NCBI GenBank assembly: GCA_964471595.1
Contig: CAYYGN010000016.1
Span: 1-64,000, forward strand
Origin: JAGNXB01 sp964471595
GTDB taxonomy: Bacteria; Bacteroidota; Bacteroidia; Chitinophagales; Saprospiraceae
DNA length: 64,000 bases
Reading direction: 5' to 3'
The position numbers were made by a program, and so were the translations under genes. The notes under the pieces were generated by a model. The model worked only from the letters and a program-made list of their open reading frames with translations, did no database searches and was not told the DNA's origin. Positions 49,948 through 59,136 of this stretch are shown here, piece after piece (the first letter of the stretch is position 1; each line of letters begins with the position of its first letter).

Positions 49948-51120
49948 ATGAAGCGAATTCTCCATTTTTTCCTCGTGATGGCCGGACTCTATCCGGCAAG
50001 CGGGCTATCTGCCCAGACTCCGGGCATCCGTTTTTTCGAGGGCACCTGGCAGGAAGCCCTCGAAGAGGCCGATCGAACCGGCAAGTTGATTTTTGTCGAT
50101 GCCTATGCCACATGGTGCGGCCCGTGCAAGCGGATGGCCAGGGATGTTTTCACCAAAAAGGAAGTGGGGGATTATTTCAATCGCTATTTCATCAACCTCA
50201 AACTCGATATGGAAAAAGGCGAGGGGCTGGTATTCCGGGAGCAATATCCGGTTGGCGCTTTCCCGACCCTATTCTTCATCGGTCCGGATGCTGCCGTGGT
50301 CCACAAGGTGGTGGGTGGACAGACTGTAGAAGGCTTGTTGCGCCTTGGTCAATTTGCCCTCGGCAAGGCGGATGACCCGTCCGAATATGCCAGGAGGTTT
50401 GAAGAGGGGGATCGCGATCCCGAGCTGGTGTTGAAATACGTCACGGCCCTCAACAAAACCGGCAAGCCCAGTCTGAAAGTGGTGAATGACTATCTGAAGT
50501 CCCGGTCCGACCTTTCTTCCGATATCCATCGGCGCATTGTTTTTGAAGGAGCTACGGAAGCAGACTCCAGGGTGTTTGAGCGAATGCTGGCTGACCGGCC
50601 GGCCATGGAGCAGATGTTCGGCAAAGACCAGGTGGAAGCGCGGATTGAAGCGGCCTGCAGTGCGACCTTGATGAAGGCGGTCGAATTCGGGGTAGCGGAC
50701 CTGCACGTTCTGTCCAAAGCCATCATGGAGAAGGAGGTTCCGTCGCGCGCAGAGGATTTTGCGCTGGATGCCGACCTTCAGTTTTACCGGAGTACGGGGG
50801 CACTGGAAGCGTATTTCAAGGCATGTGCGCGATATGCCTCCGAGCGGGCCAGGACCGATCCTGCCGGAACGGGTCAACTTGCCCTTTCCCTTATCAGGGA
50901 ATATCGCGATATCAAGGAGGCAGTCCGAACGGCTCTTGATGTGGCGGATCAGGCCGGCCGTCATGCCGAGACCTACGAGCCCTTGATGGCCCAGGCGCAG
51001 GTGTACCAGATCGCCGGCCGCAAAAAGGAAGCCGCCAAAGCGGCCGAGAAAGCCCGCAAGATGGTTTCCGAAGATCCCAACCTGGTGCGTTTCATCGAAC
51101 ATTTTATCGACAACCTCTGA
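49948..51120 (+). CDS. Secreted thioredoxin-fold protein (first of a tandem pair)
   Basis: 390 residues from 49948. Signal peptide MKRILHFFLVMAGLYPASGL, cut near SAQ. Thioredoxin_7-like domain at residues 30-140, with the redox motif in VDAYATWCGPCKRMARDVF and cis-Pro in YPVGAFPTLFFIG. The C-terminal 230 residues are helical with a TPR-like end (AQVYQIAGRKKEAAKAAEKA). It probably acts as a periplasmic thiol reductant or DsbD-like partner. It overlaps the next gene by one base and the two are similar in layout, suggesting a duplication. Confidence 0.88.
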   Translation: MKRILHFFLVMAGLYPASGLSAQTPGIRFFEGTWQEALEEADRTGKLIFVDAYATWCGPCKRMARDVFTKKEVGDYFNRYFINLKLDMEKGEGLVFREQYPVGAFPTLFFIGPDAAVVHKVVGGQTVEGLLRLGQFALGKADDPSEYARRFEEGDRDPELVLKYVTALNKTGKPSLKVVNDYLKSRSDLSSDIHRRIVFEGATEADSRVFERMLADRPAMEQMFGKDQVEARIEAACSATLMKAVEFGVADLHVLSKAIMEKEVPSRAEDFALDADLQFYRSTGALEAYFKACARYASERARTDPAGTGQLALSLIREYRDIKEAVRTALDVADQAGRHAETYEPLMAQAQVYQIAGRKKEAAKAAEKARKMVSEDPNLVRFIEHFIDNL

Positions 51121-52277
51121 TGATCCGATATCTACTCGTTCTTCTGCTGGTCCCCGGTTTTTCACCCCTCATGTTCCTTTCGGCACAGGGCGTTCAATTC
51201 CATCATGGCGACTGGGCCTCGGCGCTGGCCCGGGCCGACGAGGAGCAGAAACTCATTTTTCTGGATGCCTATACCACCTGGTGTGGTCCGTGCAAGCTGA
51301 TGGACAAGCAGACGTTCACGGATTCGGCAGTAGGTGCCTACTTCAACGCGCATTTCATCAATGTCAAGATGAACATGGAGCAGGGAGAAGGCATAGGCCT
51401 GGCGCGTCAGTTTTCGGTGCAGGCATATCCCACGCTGCTTTTCGTGGATGCTTCCGGACATGTCGTCCACAGGGTGGCGGGATTTCACAATGCGGATGCT
51501 TTTCTGCAGCTGGGGCAGGCCGCCCGGGATCCCGAGCGCCGGTTGCAGGGATGGGATGCGCGCTATCGCGATGGAGACCGTCAGCCGGATTTTTTATTTG
51601 AGTATGCCTACCGGCGGTACTATTCCATGGACGGGACGCATCATCCGGTGGTCATGGACTATCTGGCCACCCAGGAGGATTGGACAACGACCAAAAACAC
51701 GGAGTTCCTGTTTGAATTTGCGGAGTTTGTGGACGATACCATTTTCCGCTATCTGATCAGGCACAGGGAAGCCTTTGAGGATCATTTCGGCAAGATGCCG
51801 GTCGTGAGAAAGATCGAGGAGGTCCTGGACATGGCCAATTTTCTCCATGCACCGGACTGGAAAGCCACGGGGGCCATGCTGGCCGACATTTATCCGAACG
51901 AGACCGGGCAGCGGTTGATGGCGCTGAAAATGAATTACTATCAGCAGTCGGACGATACGCCCGCCTATGTGCGAACGGCGACGGCTTATTTCCGGGAGTA
52001 TGCGGCAGATGATGCCGACGCGCTCAACGATGCGGCCTGGACTTTTTACGAGCGGGTGGATGATCCTGTCGCGTTGAAGGAAGCCATCCGGTGGGCGCAG
52101 AAAGCCGTCAAGCTGGACGACAATTACCACAACAACGACACCCTGGCGGCCTTGTATGCCAAAACCGGCCAGAAGGCCAAGGCGAAAAAGACGGCCTTGC
52201 ACGCCATCGAGTTGGCCCGGGCCCAGGGGCTGGATGATTCGCCTACCCGAGAGTTACTGGAACAGCTCGGCCCTTGA
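51120..52277 (+). CDS. Secreted thioredoxin-fold protein (second of the tandem pair)
   Basis: 385 residues. Signal peptide MIRYLLVLLLVPGFSPLMFL, then a thioredoxin domain with LDAYTTWCGPCKLMDKQTF and VQAYPTLLFVDASGHVVHRV. The C-terminal part has helical TPR-like repeats (EAIRWAQKAVKLDDNYHNND, LAALYAKTGQKAKAKKTALH). It is a diverged paralogue of the protein encoded immediately upstream, with matching first 130 residues (WATGE-type spacing) but a different helical tail. A partner role in envelope thiol exchange is inferred, not shown. Confidence 0.88.
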   Translation: MIRYLLVLLLVPGFSPLMFLSAQGVQFHHGDWASALARADEEQKLIFLDAYTTWCGPCKLMDKQTFTDSAVGAYFNAHFINVKMNMEQGEGIGLARQFSVQAYPTLLFVDASGHVVHRVAGFHNADAFLQLGQAARDPERRLQGWDARYRDGDRQPDFLFEYAYRRYYSMDGTHHPVVMDYLATQEDWTTTKNTEFLFEFAEFVDDTIFRYLIRHREAFEDHFGKMPVVRKIEEVLDMANFLHAPDWKATGAMLADIYPNETGQRLMALKMNYYQQSDDTPAYVRTATAYFREYAADDADALNDAAWTFYERVDDPVALKEAIRWAQKAVKLDDNYHNNDTLAALYAKTGQKAKAKKTALHAIELARAQGLDDSPTRELLEQLGP

Positions 52278-52283
52278 GCAGGA

Positions 52284-53543
52284 TCAGGTTGTGGATTCAA
52301 CCCTTGATGGAGAAATCCTTTTTTCACCGGGCAGAAACAGGCCCATATAGACGCCCCAGGCGGCCAGGATGAGGAATCCTGCGGCGATGATGGGCAAATG
52401 GACATGCATGGCATTGAGCCAACCCCCAATGATGGCGGGAAGGAGTTGACCCACGGAAATCATGGATTGGTTGATGCCCAGGATTTCGCCTTGCTGGTCA
52501 TGACCGGCCTGCGAGGAGACGACTGCTGTGAGATTGGGGGATGTGATGCCGTGAAAGATGGCGATGAAGGGATTGATCAGGAAGAAGGTGGCCCATTGAC
52601 CCGGCAGGAGCAAGACAAACAGAAAGAGACCGAGCAAAGGAAGGCTGAATTTGAGCGCCTGCCGGCTGACGACGTGTTTGCTCAGATAGCGAACGATCAC
52701 GCCCTGGGTGAATACCAGCCAAATACCCACATATCCGAAAAGCAATCCGATCTCTTTCATGCCCGCTCCGATTTTGTGAAGCAGGAGGACGGAAAAGAAC
52801 TGGGTAAAGAAGGTAAATCCCAGGGCTTGCAGCAAAACGACGGAGAAGATGACGCGCAGGTTGGGAGACCGGAAGGAGGTGAGGATATTGGTGATGCCTT
52901 TGCCCAGCCGTATGGCATGGGAACGTTTTTCCTTCAGGGTCTCGGCAAACAATCCCTGAACGAGGGCCAGATTGACGAGGGTCAGCAGGGCGGTAAACCA
53001 GAAGGGTGTGGAAGGGGTAAACCAGGAAAGGACCGTTGGATCGGCGAGGATACCACCGAGGGTAGGGCCAAGAATGAATCCAAGACCAAATGCCATACTG
53101 ACGAGGCCGAAGTTGCGCGGCTTCGAACGCTCGTCACTCACATCGGCAATGGCGCTGTAGATGATGGCGATATTGCCTCCGGTAAAACCCGGCAACATCC
53201 GGCTGAAGAACAGCAGGGCCAGGTTTTGGGTCATGATGGCTGTACCGAAGAGGACATAGCCCAACATGGTGCCCGCCAACGAGAGTTGAAGCATGGGCTT
53301 TCGCCCGTACCGGTCCGACAGGGCACCAAGAACCGGTGCGCCGAAAAACTGCATGAGCGGGTAGCTGGCCAACAGGAGGCCGTAGTACAAGGAGCGCTGT
53401 TCATGGGTGGCGCCGGTGGCAAAGGTGATGGCGTCGGGATCAAAGAACAGGGCGGGAAGGACCGGGATGATGATCCCCACGCCCAGCATGTCGATGAACA
53501 CCGTCAGGAAGATCGGGAGGAAAAGCGATCGAGGGTTCATCAT
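52284..53543 (-). CDS. MFS transporter (DHA1, TetA-like)
   Basis: 419 residues with 12 predicted transmembrane helices. The MFS motif A (GALSDRYGRKPML) between TM2 and TM3 and the antiporter-type motif C (GLGFILGPTLGGIL) are both present, as in drug:H+ antiporters of the TetA branch. It probably exports a small toxic compound or metabolite; TetA resemblance alone does not show tetracycline transport. The C-terminal tail carries GEKRISPSRVE. It lies convergent to the thioredoxin pair, 6 bases from the stop at 52277. Confidence 0.88.
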   Translation of the reverse strand: MMNPRSLFLPIFLTVFIDMLGVGIIIPVLPALFFDPDAITFATGATHEQRSLYYGLLLASYPLMQFFGAPVLGALSDRYGRKPMLQLSLAGTMLGYVLFGTAIMTQNLALLFFSRMLPGFTGGNIAIIYSAIADVSDERSKPRNFGLVSMAFGLGFILGPTLGGILADPTVLSWFTPSTPFWFTALLTLVNLALVQGLFAETLKEKRSHAIRLGKGITNILTSFRSPNLRVIFSVVLLQALGFTFFTQFFSVLLLHKIGAGMKEIGLLFGYVGIWLVFTQGVIVRYLSKHVVSRQALKFSLPLLGLFLFVLLLPGQWATFFLINPFIAIFHGITSPNLTAVVSSQAGHDQQGEILGINQSMISVGQLLPAIIGGWLNAMHVHLPIIAAGFLILAAWGVYMGLFLPGEKRISPSRVESTT

Positions 53544-53576
53544 ACGTGCCGGGAGGGGCTTGGGCGCCAGGCCCTT

Positions 53577-55070
53577 TTACTGCTTGCGTTTGTTCATGTC
53601 CCTTTCGATGATCGTGGCGATCTGGTTGACCTTGAGGTTTTTGCCGATGATGGTCCTCTCGGGGTTGAGGACGTAGATCTCGGGGGTGTTGTCCACATAA
53701 TACTTGGCGTAAATGGCCCGGTTGGTGGGGTCGAACACATTGGTCCAGGTCATGCCGTATTCCTTGACTTTCCGCTTGTATTCCGGTTCGGTCGTGTTGA
53801 CCGAAATGCCGAAGACCTCCACCCCTTTGGGTTTCCACTCCTTCATGAATTCGATCAGTTTGGGCGTTTCTTCCCGGCAATGGGAGCATTCGGGATTCCA
53901 CATGAAAACGATCACATAGGGCGATTTGATCTCGCCGATGCTGCGCATGACACCGTTGACATCGCGGGCTTGCACATCGGGGGCGGGTTTGCCGATGAGG
54001 CTGGCTTCCATTTCGGAAGATTGTTTCTGGAGGGCCCGCAAGTCCTCTTCGGAGGCCCAGAATGCTTTTTCCTTGGTGAAATAATGCTTGACCATGTGGA
54101 CCTGAACGGCTTCGGCATCCATCAGGGTGCTCTCGCCGGGTTTGTAAGTCAGGGGTATGACGTTGGCGAAAAACTTGAAGTATTCCGGATGATTGGCCAC
54201 TTTGTCCAGCAGGCGATCGGCGGAAAAGATAATGGAGTCAGGCATTTGGGGGGTCAGCTCCTTGATGTAGCGCGTCAGTTTGTTGTTGACAACCGGTGTG
54301 CGCAACAGACGCGGGTCGCTGAAGTCCACGTTGTCCCAAAGGCCTTCCCGATAGGTGAAGGTCTGAAGAGCGATGTCCACACTTCCGTCGGGATTTTTCG
54401 GATAGGTGAGATCGGGATTCTGACCCGACAGTTTGAACTTGGTGAAGAAAGCCTTCGGGTGTTCACTGGCAAAGCTCAGAATGTGGGCTTTGCGAACGGC
54501 GACGAGGGAGTCGATCTCCTTTTTCAATTGGTCGAATTCCGGGGTACCTGCACCCCGGTTTTTTTGGGCGGTGGTCAGGTTCTTGAGCTGCTGGTCGATG
54601 GGTTGCTGAAAGCGGAGATTACTGTAGAAGAGTTCATTTTCTTTCGACCCTTTGATTTCCATGGCCTGGATAAGATTTCCGGCTGTGGTGCTCAGTGTGA
54701 AATGCTGGTTGGCATCGAGGATAAGCTGGATATTGGAATAGTCCGGGAGGATGATGTAATAAAAACCTGCCGGATAGGCCGGATCCCGTTGAAAGCGCAT
54801 TGTTCCGCCGGCATCCACCAGGGTGGTGTCGATGATGTAATTCTGGTCGCCGGAGATGCCAACCAGTTTGGCGGTTCCTGCACCGAGACCATTCACCTGC
54901 ACGGTGATGCGCGCATCCGGGGTGGCCGGCTCAATCGATTGGACTCCCAGGGAAGGCAGGGAGAAGGGTGCGTCGGTCAATGCTTCCGCCGGTTTTTCGG
55001 CAGGGGTATTCTGGCAGGAAACCCACCAGAAGGACAGACAACAAAGGAAGAGCAGCAAAATGCGGGACAT
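53577..55070 (-). CDS. TlpA-type thiol-disulfide oxidoreductase lipoprotein (DUF4369/DUF5106-like)
   Basis: 497 residues from 55070. The lipobox is in SFWWVSC. Residues about 40-130 resemble DUF4369 (TVQVNGLGAGTAKLVGISGD, FYYIILPDYSNIQLILDA). A helical middle domain resembles DUF5106, and the C-terminal TlpA-like thioredoxin fold has the motif CSHC in WNPECSHCREETPKLIEFM and cis-Pro in NTPEIYVLNPERTIIGK. This layout is common in Bacteroidota envelope thioredoxins. Two upstream codon sets to 55091 are possible. It is followed by the MFS gene 33 bases downstream on the same strand. Confidence 0.88.
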   Translation of the reverse strand: MSRILLLFLCCLSFWWVSCQNTPAEKPAEALTDAPFSLPSLGVQSIEPATPDARITVQVNGLGAGTAKLVGISGDQNYIIDTTLVDAGGTMRFQRDPAYPAGFYYIILPDYSNIQLILDANQHFTLSTTAGNLIQAMEIKGSKENELFYSNLRFQQPIDQQLKNLTTAQKNRGAGTPEFDQLKKEIDSLVAVRKAHILSFASEHPKAFFTKFKLSGQNPDLTYPKNPDGSVDIALQTFTYREGLWDNVDFSDPRLLRTPVVNNKLTRYIKELTPQMPDSIIFSADRLLDKVANHPEYFKFFANVIPLTYKPGESTLMDAEAVQVHMVKHYFTKEKAFWASEEDLRALQKQSSEMEASLIGKPAPDVQARDVNGVMRSIGEIKSPYVIVFMWNPECSHCREETPKLIEFMKEWKPKGVEVFGISVNTTEPEYKRKVKEYGMTWTNVFDPTNRAIYAKYYVDNTPEIYVLNPERTIIGKNLKVNQIATIIERDMNKRKQ

Positions 55071-55088
55071 AGGACAATGGATTGTTTT

Positions 55089-55096
55089 CAAAGGTA
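55089..55096 (-). promoter_or_regulatory. -7 promoter box (TACCTTTG) for the TlpA-type lipoprotein
   Basis: Matches TAnnTTTG on the minus strand, 18 bases before the start codon at 55070. The divergent parA box is at 55176-55183. Confidence 0.5.
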
Positions 55097-55175
55097 CTTA
55101 AACGCAAATCCCGGATAGCTGTTGCATGCCATCGTCCCGGCCGGGGACTTCTCCGCGAGACTGGGCGGGATTCGC

Positions 55176-55183
55176 TACTTTTG
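55176..55183 (+). promoter_or_regulatory. -7 promoter box (TACTTTTG) for parA
   Basis: Matches TAnnTTTG, 28 bases before the parA start. No TTTG box at 20-base spacing. Confidence 0.45.
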
Positions 55184-55211
55184 ACCCTGGAACCTATTAA
55201 CAAAAACACCA

Positions 55212-56000
55212 ATGGGTATCATCATCTCCCTGTTGAACCACAAAGGGGGCGTGGGGAAAACCACGTCTGCCATCAATATCGGGGCCGGCCTGACCGAACT
55301 GGGAAAAAAGGTTTTGCTCGTAGACCTTGATCCTCAAGCCAACCTGACCCTTTCTCTCGGCATCCCGCGACAAAAGGCCACCATTTACGAAAACATCAAG
55401 GGCGAAGCCGAAGTGTCGCCTTTCACGGTACGTCCGGGTTTGGATGTGGTGACGTCTTCCCTGGATCTGTCGGGCGCAGAAATGGAAATGATCAACGAAG
55501 CGGGCAGAGAGTACATCCTCAAGGAGCTTTTCGAGCCTGTATCGGAACAGTATGATTATGTCATTATTGACTGTCCGCCTTCCCTCGGGTTGCTGACACT
55601 GAACGCTCTGACCTGCAGTCGCCAGGTATTTATTCCGCTGCAAACGGAGTTTCTTGCTTTGCAGGGCCTGGCGAAGATCAAACAGGTCATCGACAAGGTC
55701 AGATTTCGTCTCAACAAGGACATTGAAATCGGGGGGGTTATTCCTACCATGTACGACGGGCGCAAGGTGCTCAACCGGGACGTCGTGGATACGATTCTCA
55801 AGTATTTCGGAGAAAAAGTGTTCAAGACGTATATCCGGGACAATGTGGCGTTGGCGGAGGCGCCCGCCCAGCGAATGGACATTTTCGCCTACAGCCCGAA
55901 GAGCGTGGGTGCGGAAGATTATCTCAACTTGTGCCGGGAGATCCTGGACCGAACTTCAACCTTGCGTCCGGTGGCTGAAAATGCCGGATTTGCCCAGTGA
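55212..56000 (+). CDS. ParA/Soj-family partition ATPase
   Basis: 262 residues. Deviant Walker A NHKGGVGKTTSAINIGAGL, Walker A' LLVDLDPQANLTLSLG and Walker B YVIIDCPPSLGLLTLNAL. There is no N-terminal DNA-binding HTH, so it is the short type (chromosomal Soj or plasmid type Ib). ATP-driven dimers bind DNA non-specifically and position cargo. Unlike a classical parAB locus, the next gene encodes a ribbon-helix-helix protein, overlapping by 4 bases (GTGA). The cargo could be the chromosome, a secretion or gliding complex, or an integrated plasmid remnant. Confidence 0.92.
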   Translation: MGIIISLLNHKGGVGKTTSAINIGAGLTELGKKVLLVDLDPQANLTLSLGIPRQKATIYENIKGEAEVSPFTVRPGLDVVTSSLDLSGAEMEMINEAGREYILKELFEPVSEQYDYVIIDCPPSLGLLTLNALTCSRQVFIPLQTEFLALQGLAKIKQVIDKVRFRLNKDIEIGGVIPTMYDGRKVLNRDVVDTILKYFGEKVFKTYIRDNVALAEAPAQRMDIFAYSPKSVGAEDYLNLCREILDRTSTLRPVAENAGFAQ

Positions 56001-56509
56001 GCAGGAAATCCTTCACCGACGGCCTCGAGAGCCTCTTTTCTTCCGCCAGAGAGGAGAGGGCATTAAGCCGTCTGTCGCGTAGCGGCAGGCGTCCCGGATC
56101 GTCCGGTAAGGAGGAAGGTACGGCCGTGGCTGAGGAGGAAAGCGAGGTCCGGACCGGCCGGCGGGGGTCGCACCAAAAAACCTTTGCGCTGGATATCGAG
56201 GCTTTTCTGGAGGATGTTCTCCAGGAATCCATTCGCGAGGAATTGGAGCAAGAGGCATCCAGGCCGAAAAAGCCCGACAAAGCGTTCATTCAGGAACCTC
56301 CGACCGGTGTTGATGCCCTGATCCGCTCGACGCTCGAATCCGGAGAGATGGAGATCCAGACTGGGAAAACCAGACGGGTCACCTTTTTTTTTGATGAACG
56401 AAAGGTCGAACGGCTCAAGGAGATCGCCAAAAGGGAAAACATCTACCTGAGGGAGGTGATCAGCCGGATCGTTGCCGAATATCTTTCCCGGATGGAGCGG
56501 GGTGGTTGA
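55997..56509 (+). CDS. Ribbon-helix-helix-like partner of the ParA protein
   Basis: 170 residues from a GTG that overlaps the parA stop. The N-terminus SRKSFTDGLESLFSS is a short conserved-looking motif. The centre is acidic/basic and probably disordered (SGKEEGTAVAEEESEVRTGR). The C-terminal 45 residues form an RHH-like DNA-binding unit: strand TRRVTFFFDERK, helix VERLKEIAKRENIYLREVIS, helix IVAEYLSRM. It takes the place of ParB, as ParG-type proteins do beside type Ib ParA. It probably binds DNA near this locus and stimulates ParA; this is inferred from position and fold. Confidence 0.75.
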   Translation: MSRKSFTDGLESLFSSAREERALSRLSRSGRRPGSSGKEEGTAVAEEESEVRTGRRGSHQKTFALDIEAFLEDVLQESIREELEQEASRPKKPDKAFIQEPPTGVDALIRSTLESGEMEIQTGKTRRVTFFFDERKVERLKEIAKRENIYLREVISRIVAEYLSRMERGG

Positions 56510-56541
56510 TCCTTTTCGCCATTCCACACGTTAATGCTGAC

Positions 56542-57429
56542 ATGAGATTTTTGCTGCTTGTCCTGACCGGTTGGCTTGTGCCGGCCTCGTTGCTGCGTGC
56601 CCAACCGGCGGAGCCGGTTTTGGAAAATGCCCTGATGTGGGAAATCCGCCAGACGGACGGACCATCTTCCTGGCTCTTCGGAACGATCCATCTTTTGCCG
56701 GAGGCCGATTACCGGATGCCGGACACCTTGTTGACAGTGTTGGCCGGGTCGGACATGCTGGTGCTTGAGTTGGACATGAAGGCGGCGCTGGATCCTGCCG
56801 TCCAAATGGCGCTGTTGCCGCGAATGATGATGCCCGAAGGCGTCACGCTGAAAACCTTGCTCAAAGAAGAGGACCATGCCCTGGTGATGGAGGCCATTGC
56901 GGCATCGGGATGGCCGACCTTTCTGGCCGAAGGTCTCAAACCGCTCTTCCTTTCGGCATTGATCGAGCCCGGGTTGGGCCTGGGAACCGGATTGGCTTCC
57001 TTCGACATGGCGCTCTACGAATACGCCGGACAAAAAGGTATCCGGCATACCGGATTGGAATCCATGGAAGAGCAACTGGCCGCCTTTGATGCGATCCCGC
57101 TTGAGGAACAGGCCCGTCTTTTGGTCGCCCAGCTCCGGGATGATAAGGGGGGTACGTCCGCCTTTGATGGGTTGGTAAAGGCTTATCTCACCGAGGATCT
57201 CTCCCTGCTGCAGCAAGCGATGGAAGAACAGGAGTCCGGACAAGCGGCCTTTATGGAAGCCTTGTTGTATCAACGGAACGACAGGTGGATCGAGAGGATG
57301 GTTGCTCTGATGAAGGAAGGACGCATATTTTTTGCCGTGGGAGCCGGGCACCTGGGGGGAGAAAGGGGTGTCATCCGGCAGCTTCAGCGGGCCGGTTATT
57401 CGCTGGTACCGCATCCGGTTTTTCGATGA
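56542..57429 (+). CDS. TraB/GumN family protein
   Basis: 295 residues from 56542 (signal peptide MRFLLLVLTGWLVPASLLRA). The family motif FGTIHLLPEADYRMP is near the N-terminus and the second motif AVGAGHLGGERGVIRQLQRA at the C-terminus, with LGTGLASFDMALYEYA between. TraB/GumN proteins (with PrgY and TIKI) are predicted metallo-hydrolases with two GxxH-type sites, and TIKI members are proteases. Periplasmic or outer-membrane exposure is likely. It starts 32 bases after the RHH gene, but may have its own promoter. Confidence 0.9.
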   Translation: MRFLLLVLTGWLVPASLLRAQPAEPVLENALMWEIRQTDGPSSWLFGTIHLLPEADYRMPDTLLTVLAGSDMLVLELDMKAALDPAVQMALLPRMMMPEGVTLKTLLKEEDHALVMEAIAASGWPTFLAEGLKPLFLSALIEPGLGLGTGLASFDMALYEYAGQKGIRHTGLESMEEQLAAFDAIPLEEQARLLVAQLRDDKGGTSAFDGLVKAYLTEDLSLLQQAMEEQESGQAAFMEALLYQRNDRWIERMVALMKEGRIFFAVGAGHLGGERGVIRQLQRAGYSLVPHPVFR

Positions 57430-57525
57430 TCCGGAAGTGGACAGCATCGTACTGCCCGGCAAGAGGGTACCAGGTGAAGATGTGCTTGCGTATCTTTAAC
57501 CGGAAATAACCGGGCGAGGAAGCAA

Positions 57526-59064
57526 ATGGTGTGGTTTCGCGGATTGCGCATGCAGGTCAACAGGGGTATGGCCGCTTATCTCCGGCAGCGGATCCGGCAC
57601 ATCAATTATTACCGGCGACATCCTCAGGAAGTACAGGCGAGATGGTGGCAAACCCTGGTGGAAGCCGGCCGCTGGACCCGGTACGGCCGGCAATACGGGA
57701 TGGACGGGATCCGGCAGTACCGGGATTTTGCCGAACGGGTTCCCATTGTTCATTACGAGGACATCAAGCCCTATATCGTGCGGAGCATGTTGGGCGAGCG
57801 GGATGTGTTGTGGCCGGGTCAAACCAGGTGGTATGCCAAATCGTCGGGTACCACGGGCGACAAATCGAAGTTCATCCCGGTCACCAGGGACAATCTGCGC
57901 ACCTGCCATATCAAAGGAACCTGGGACACGATGTCTATTTATTACCAGCATCATCCCCAGGCGCGACTGTTCGCATTGAAAAGTCTGTTGATGGGCGGAA
58001 GTCTGGACACTTTCCGGGAGAATCCTTCCACCCGTTTCGGGGACATTTCGGCCATCATGATCGAGCATATGCCCTGGATGGGCAGGCCTTTCTTCACGCC
58101 GGATTTTCAAACCGCCCTTTTGAAAGAATGGGAAACCAAGATTGAAAGAATGGCGAGGATTACCGCGCGGGAAAAGGACATGGCGATGATAGGAGGTGTG
58201 CCGACCTGGACGGTCGTCCTCATCCGCCGGATTCTGGAGCTGACCGGCGCCAGGGACATGTCTGAAATTTGGCCCAACCTGGAGGTGTACATCCACGGTG
58301 GGGTGAGTTTTACCCCTTACCGGGAAATCTTTCAGACATTTTTCCCGCAAGGCATCCGATATCAGGAGATCTACAATGCCACCGAGGGGTATTTCGGTAT
58401 CCAGGAAAACGAACTGCGGCCCGACCTGTTGCTCCTTCTTGACAACGGGATCTTTTACGAGTTTCTGCCCATGGAAGAATGGGAAAAATCCGACCCTGTA
58501 GCGATTCCGTTGGAAGATGTCCGGGCCGGTGTCCACTATGCCCCCGTAATCACGACCAATGCCGGTCTGTGGCGTTATGTGCCCGGCGATACCATCCAGT
58601 TTACGGATACCAGGCCTTACCGGTTCCGGATTACGGGCCGGACCAGACAATTCATCAATGCCTTTGGTGAGGAGGTCATGATCGCCAATACGGACGAGGC
58701 CCTGGCGCTCACTTGCCGTCAGTTTGACGCCGTGGTCGCCGAGTACACGGTAGCGCCTTTTTACCTGGGGGTAAAGGGCAAAGGGAGCCATGAATGGCTG
58801 ATCGAGTTTGAAAAATCTCCTGTGGATCTGGAGCGGTTCGCCCGGGCCCTGGACGTTCATCTGCAAAGGCTCAATTCCGATTACGAAGCCAAGCGGTACC
58901 GGGATATGGCCCTGGAAAACCTGCGCATCACGACACTGCCTGCCGGTTCGTTCATCAAATGGATGAGGCGCAAAGGAAAATTGGGCGGGCAGCATAAGGT
59001 ACCCCGCCTCTCCAACAATCGCCAATACGTGGATGAACTTCTGGAGATGAAGTCGCTCCTATGA
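57526..59064 (+). CDS. GH3-family acyl-adenylate enzyme
   Basis: 512 residues. A member of the GH3 branch of the ANL adenylating superfamily: SSGTTGDKSKFIPVT (P-loop-like), YNATEGYFGIQ (adenine-binding region), VPGDTIQFTD and the C-terminal IKWMRRKGKLGGQHKVPRL with a conserved Lys-rich tail. Plant GH3 proteins conjugate amino acids to auxin or jasmonate. Bacterial members are widespread in Bacteroidota, but their substrates are unknown. A TATCTTTA variant box precedes it at 57492-57499. No biosynthetic gene cluster surrounds it. Confidence 0.88.
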   Translation: MVWFRGLRMQVNRGMAAYLRQRIRHINYYRRHPQEVQARWWQTLVEAGRWTRYGRQYGMDGIRQYRDFAERVPIVHYEDIKPYIVRSMLGERDVLWPGQTRWYAKSSGTTGDKSKFIPVTRDNLRTCHIKGTWDTMSIYYQHHPQARLFALKSLLMGGSLDTFRENPSTRFGDISAIMIEHMPWMGRPFFTPDFQTALLKEWETKIERMARITAREKDMAMIGGVPTWTVVLIRRILELTGARDMSEIWPNLEVYIHGGVSFTPYREIFQTFFPQGIRYQEIYNATEGYFGIQENELRPDLLLLLDNGIFYEFLPMEEWEKSDPVAIPLEDVRAGVHYAPVITTNAGLWRYVPGDTIQFTDTRPYRFRITGRTRQFINAFGEEVMIANTDEALALTCRQFDAVVAEYTVAPFYLGVKGKGSHEWLIEFEKSPVDLERFARALDVHLQRLNSDYEAKRYRDMALENLRITTLPAGSFIKWMRRKGKLGGQHKVPRLSNNRQYVDELLEMKSLL

Positions 59065-59136
59065 CCCCGGAACGGCCATCGCTTTATCCAGCCAGGAATG
59101 GCCGACGGTCATTGGCCGGCTTGAAATATTTGCCTG

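Noticed and set aside
52398..55118. 906-codon plus-strand open frame across the MFS and TlpA-type genes
   Set aside because: It is antisense to two genes with clear domains, its translation has no recognisable fold, and GC-rich codons on the other strand explain the lack of stops.
57496..59025. 509-codon minus-strand frame opposite the GH3 gene
   Set aside because: No protein signature; GH3 motifs on the plus strand are clear.
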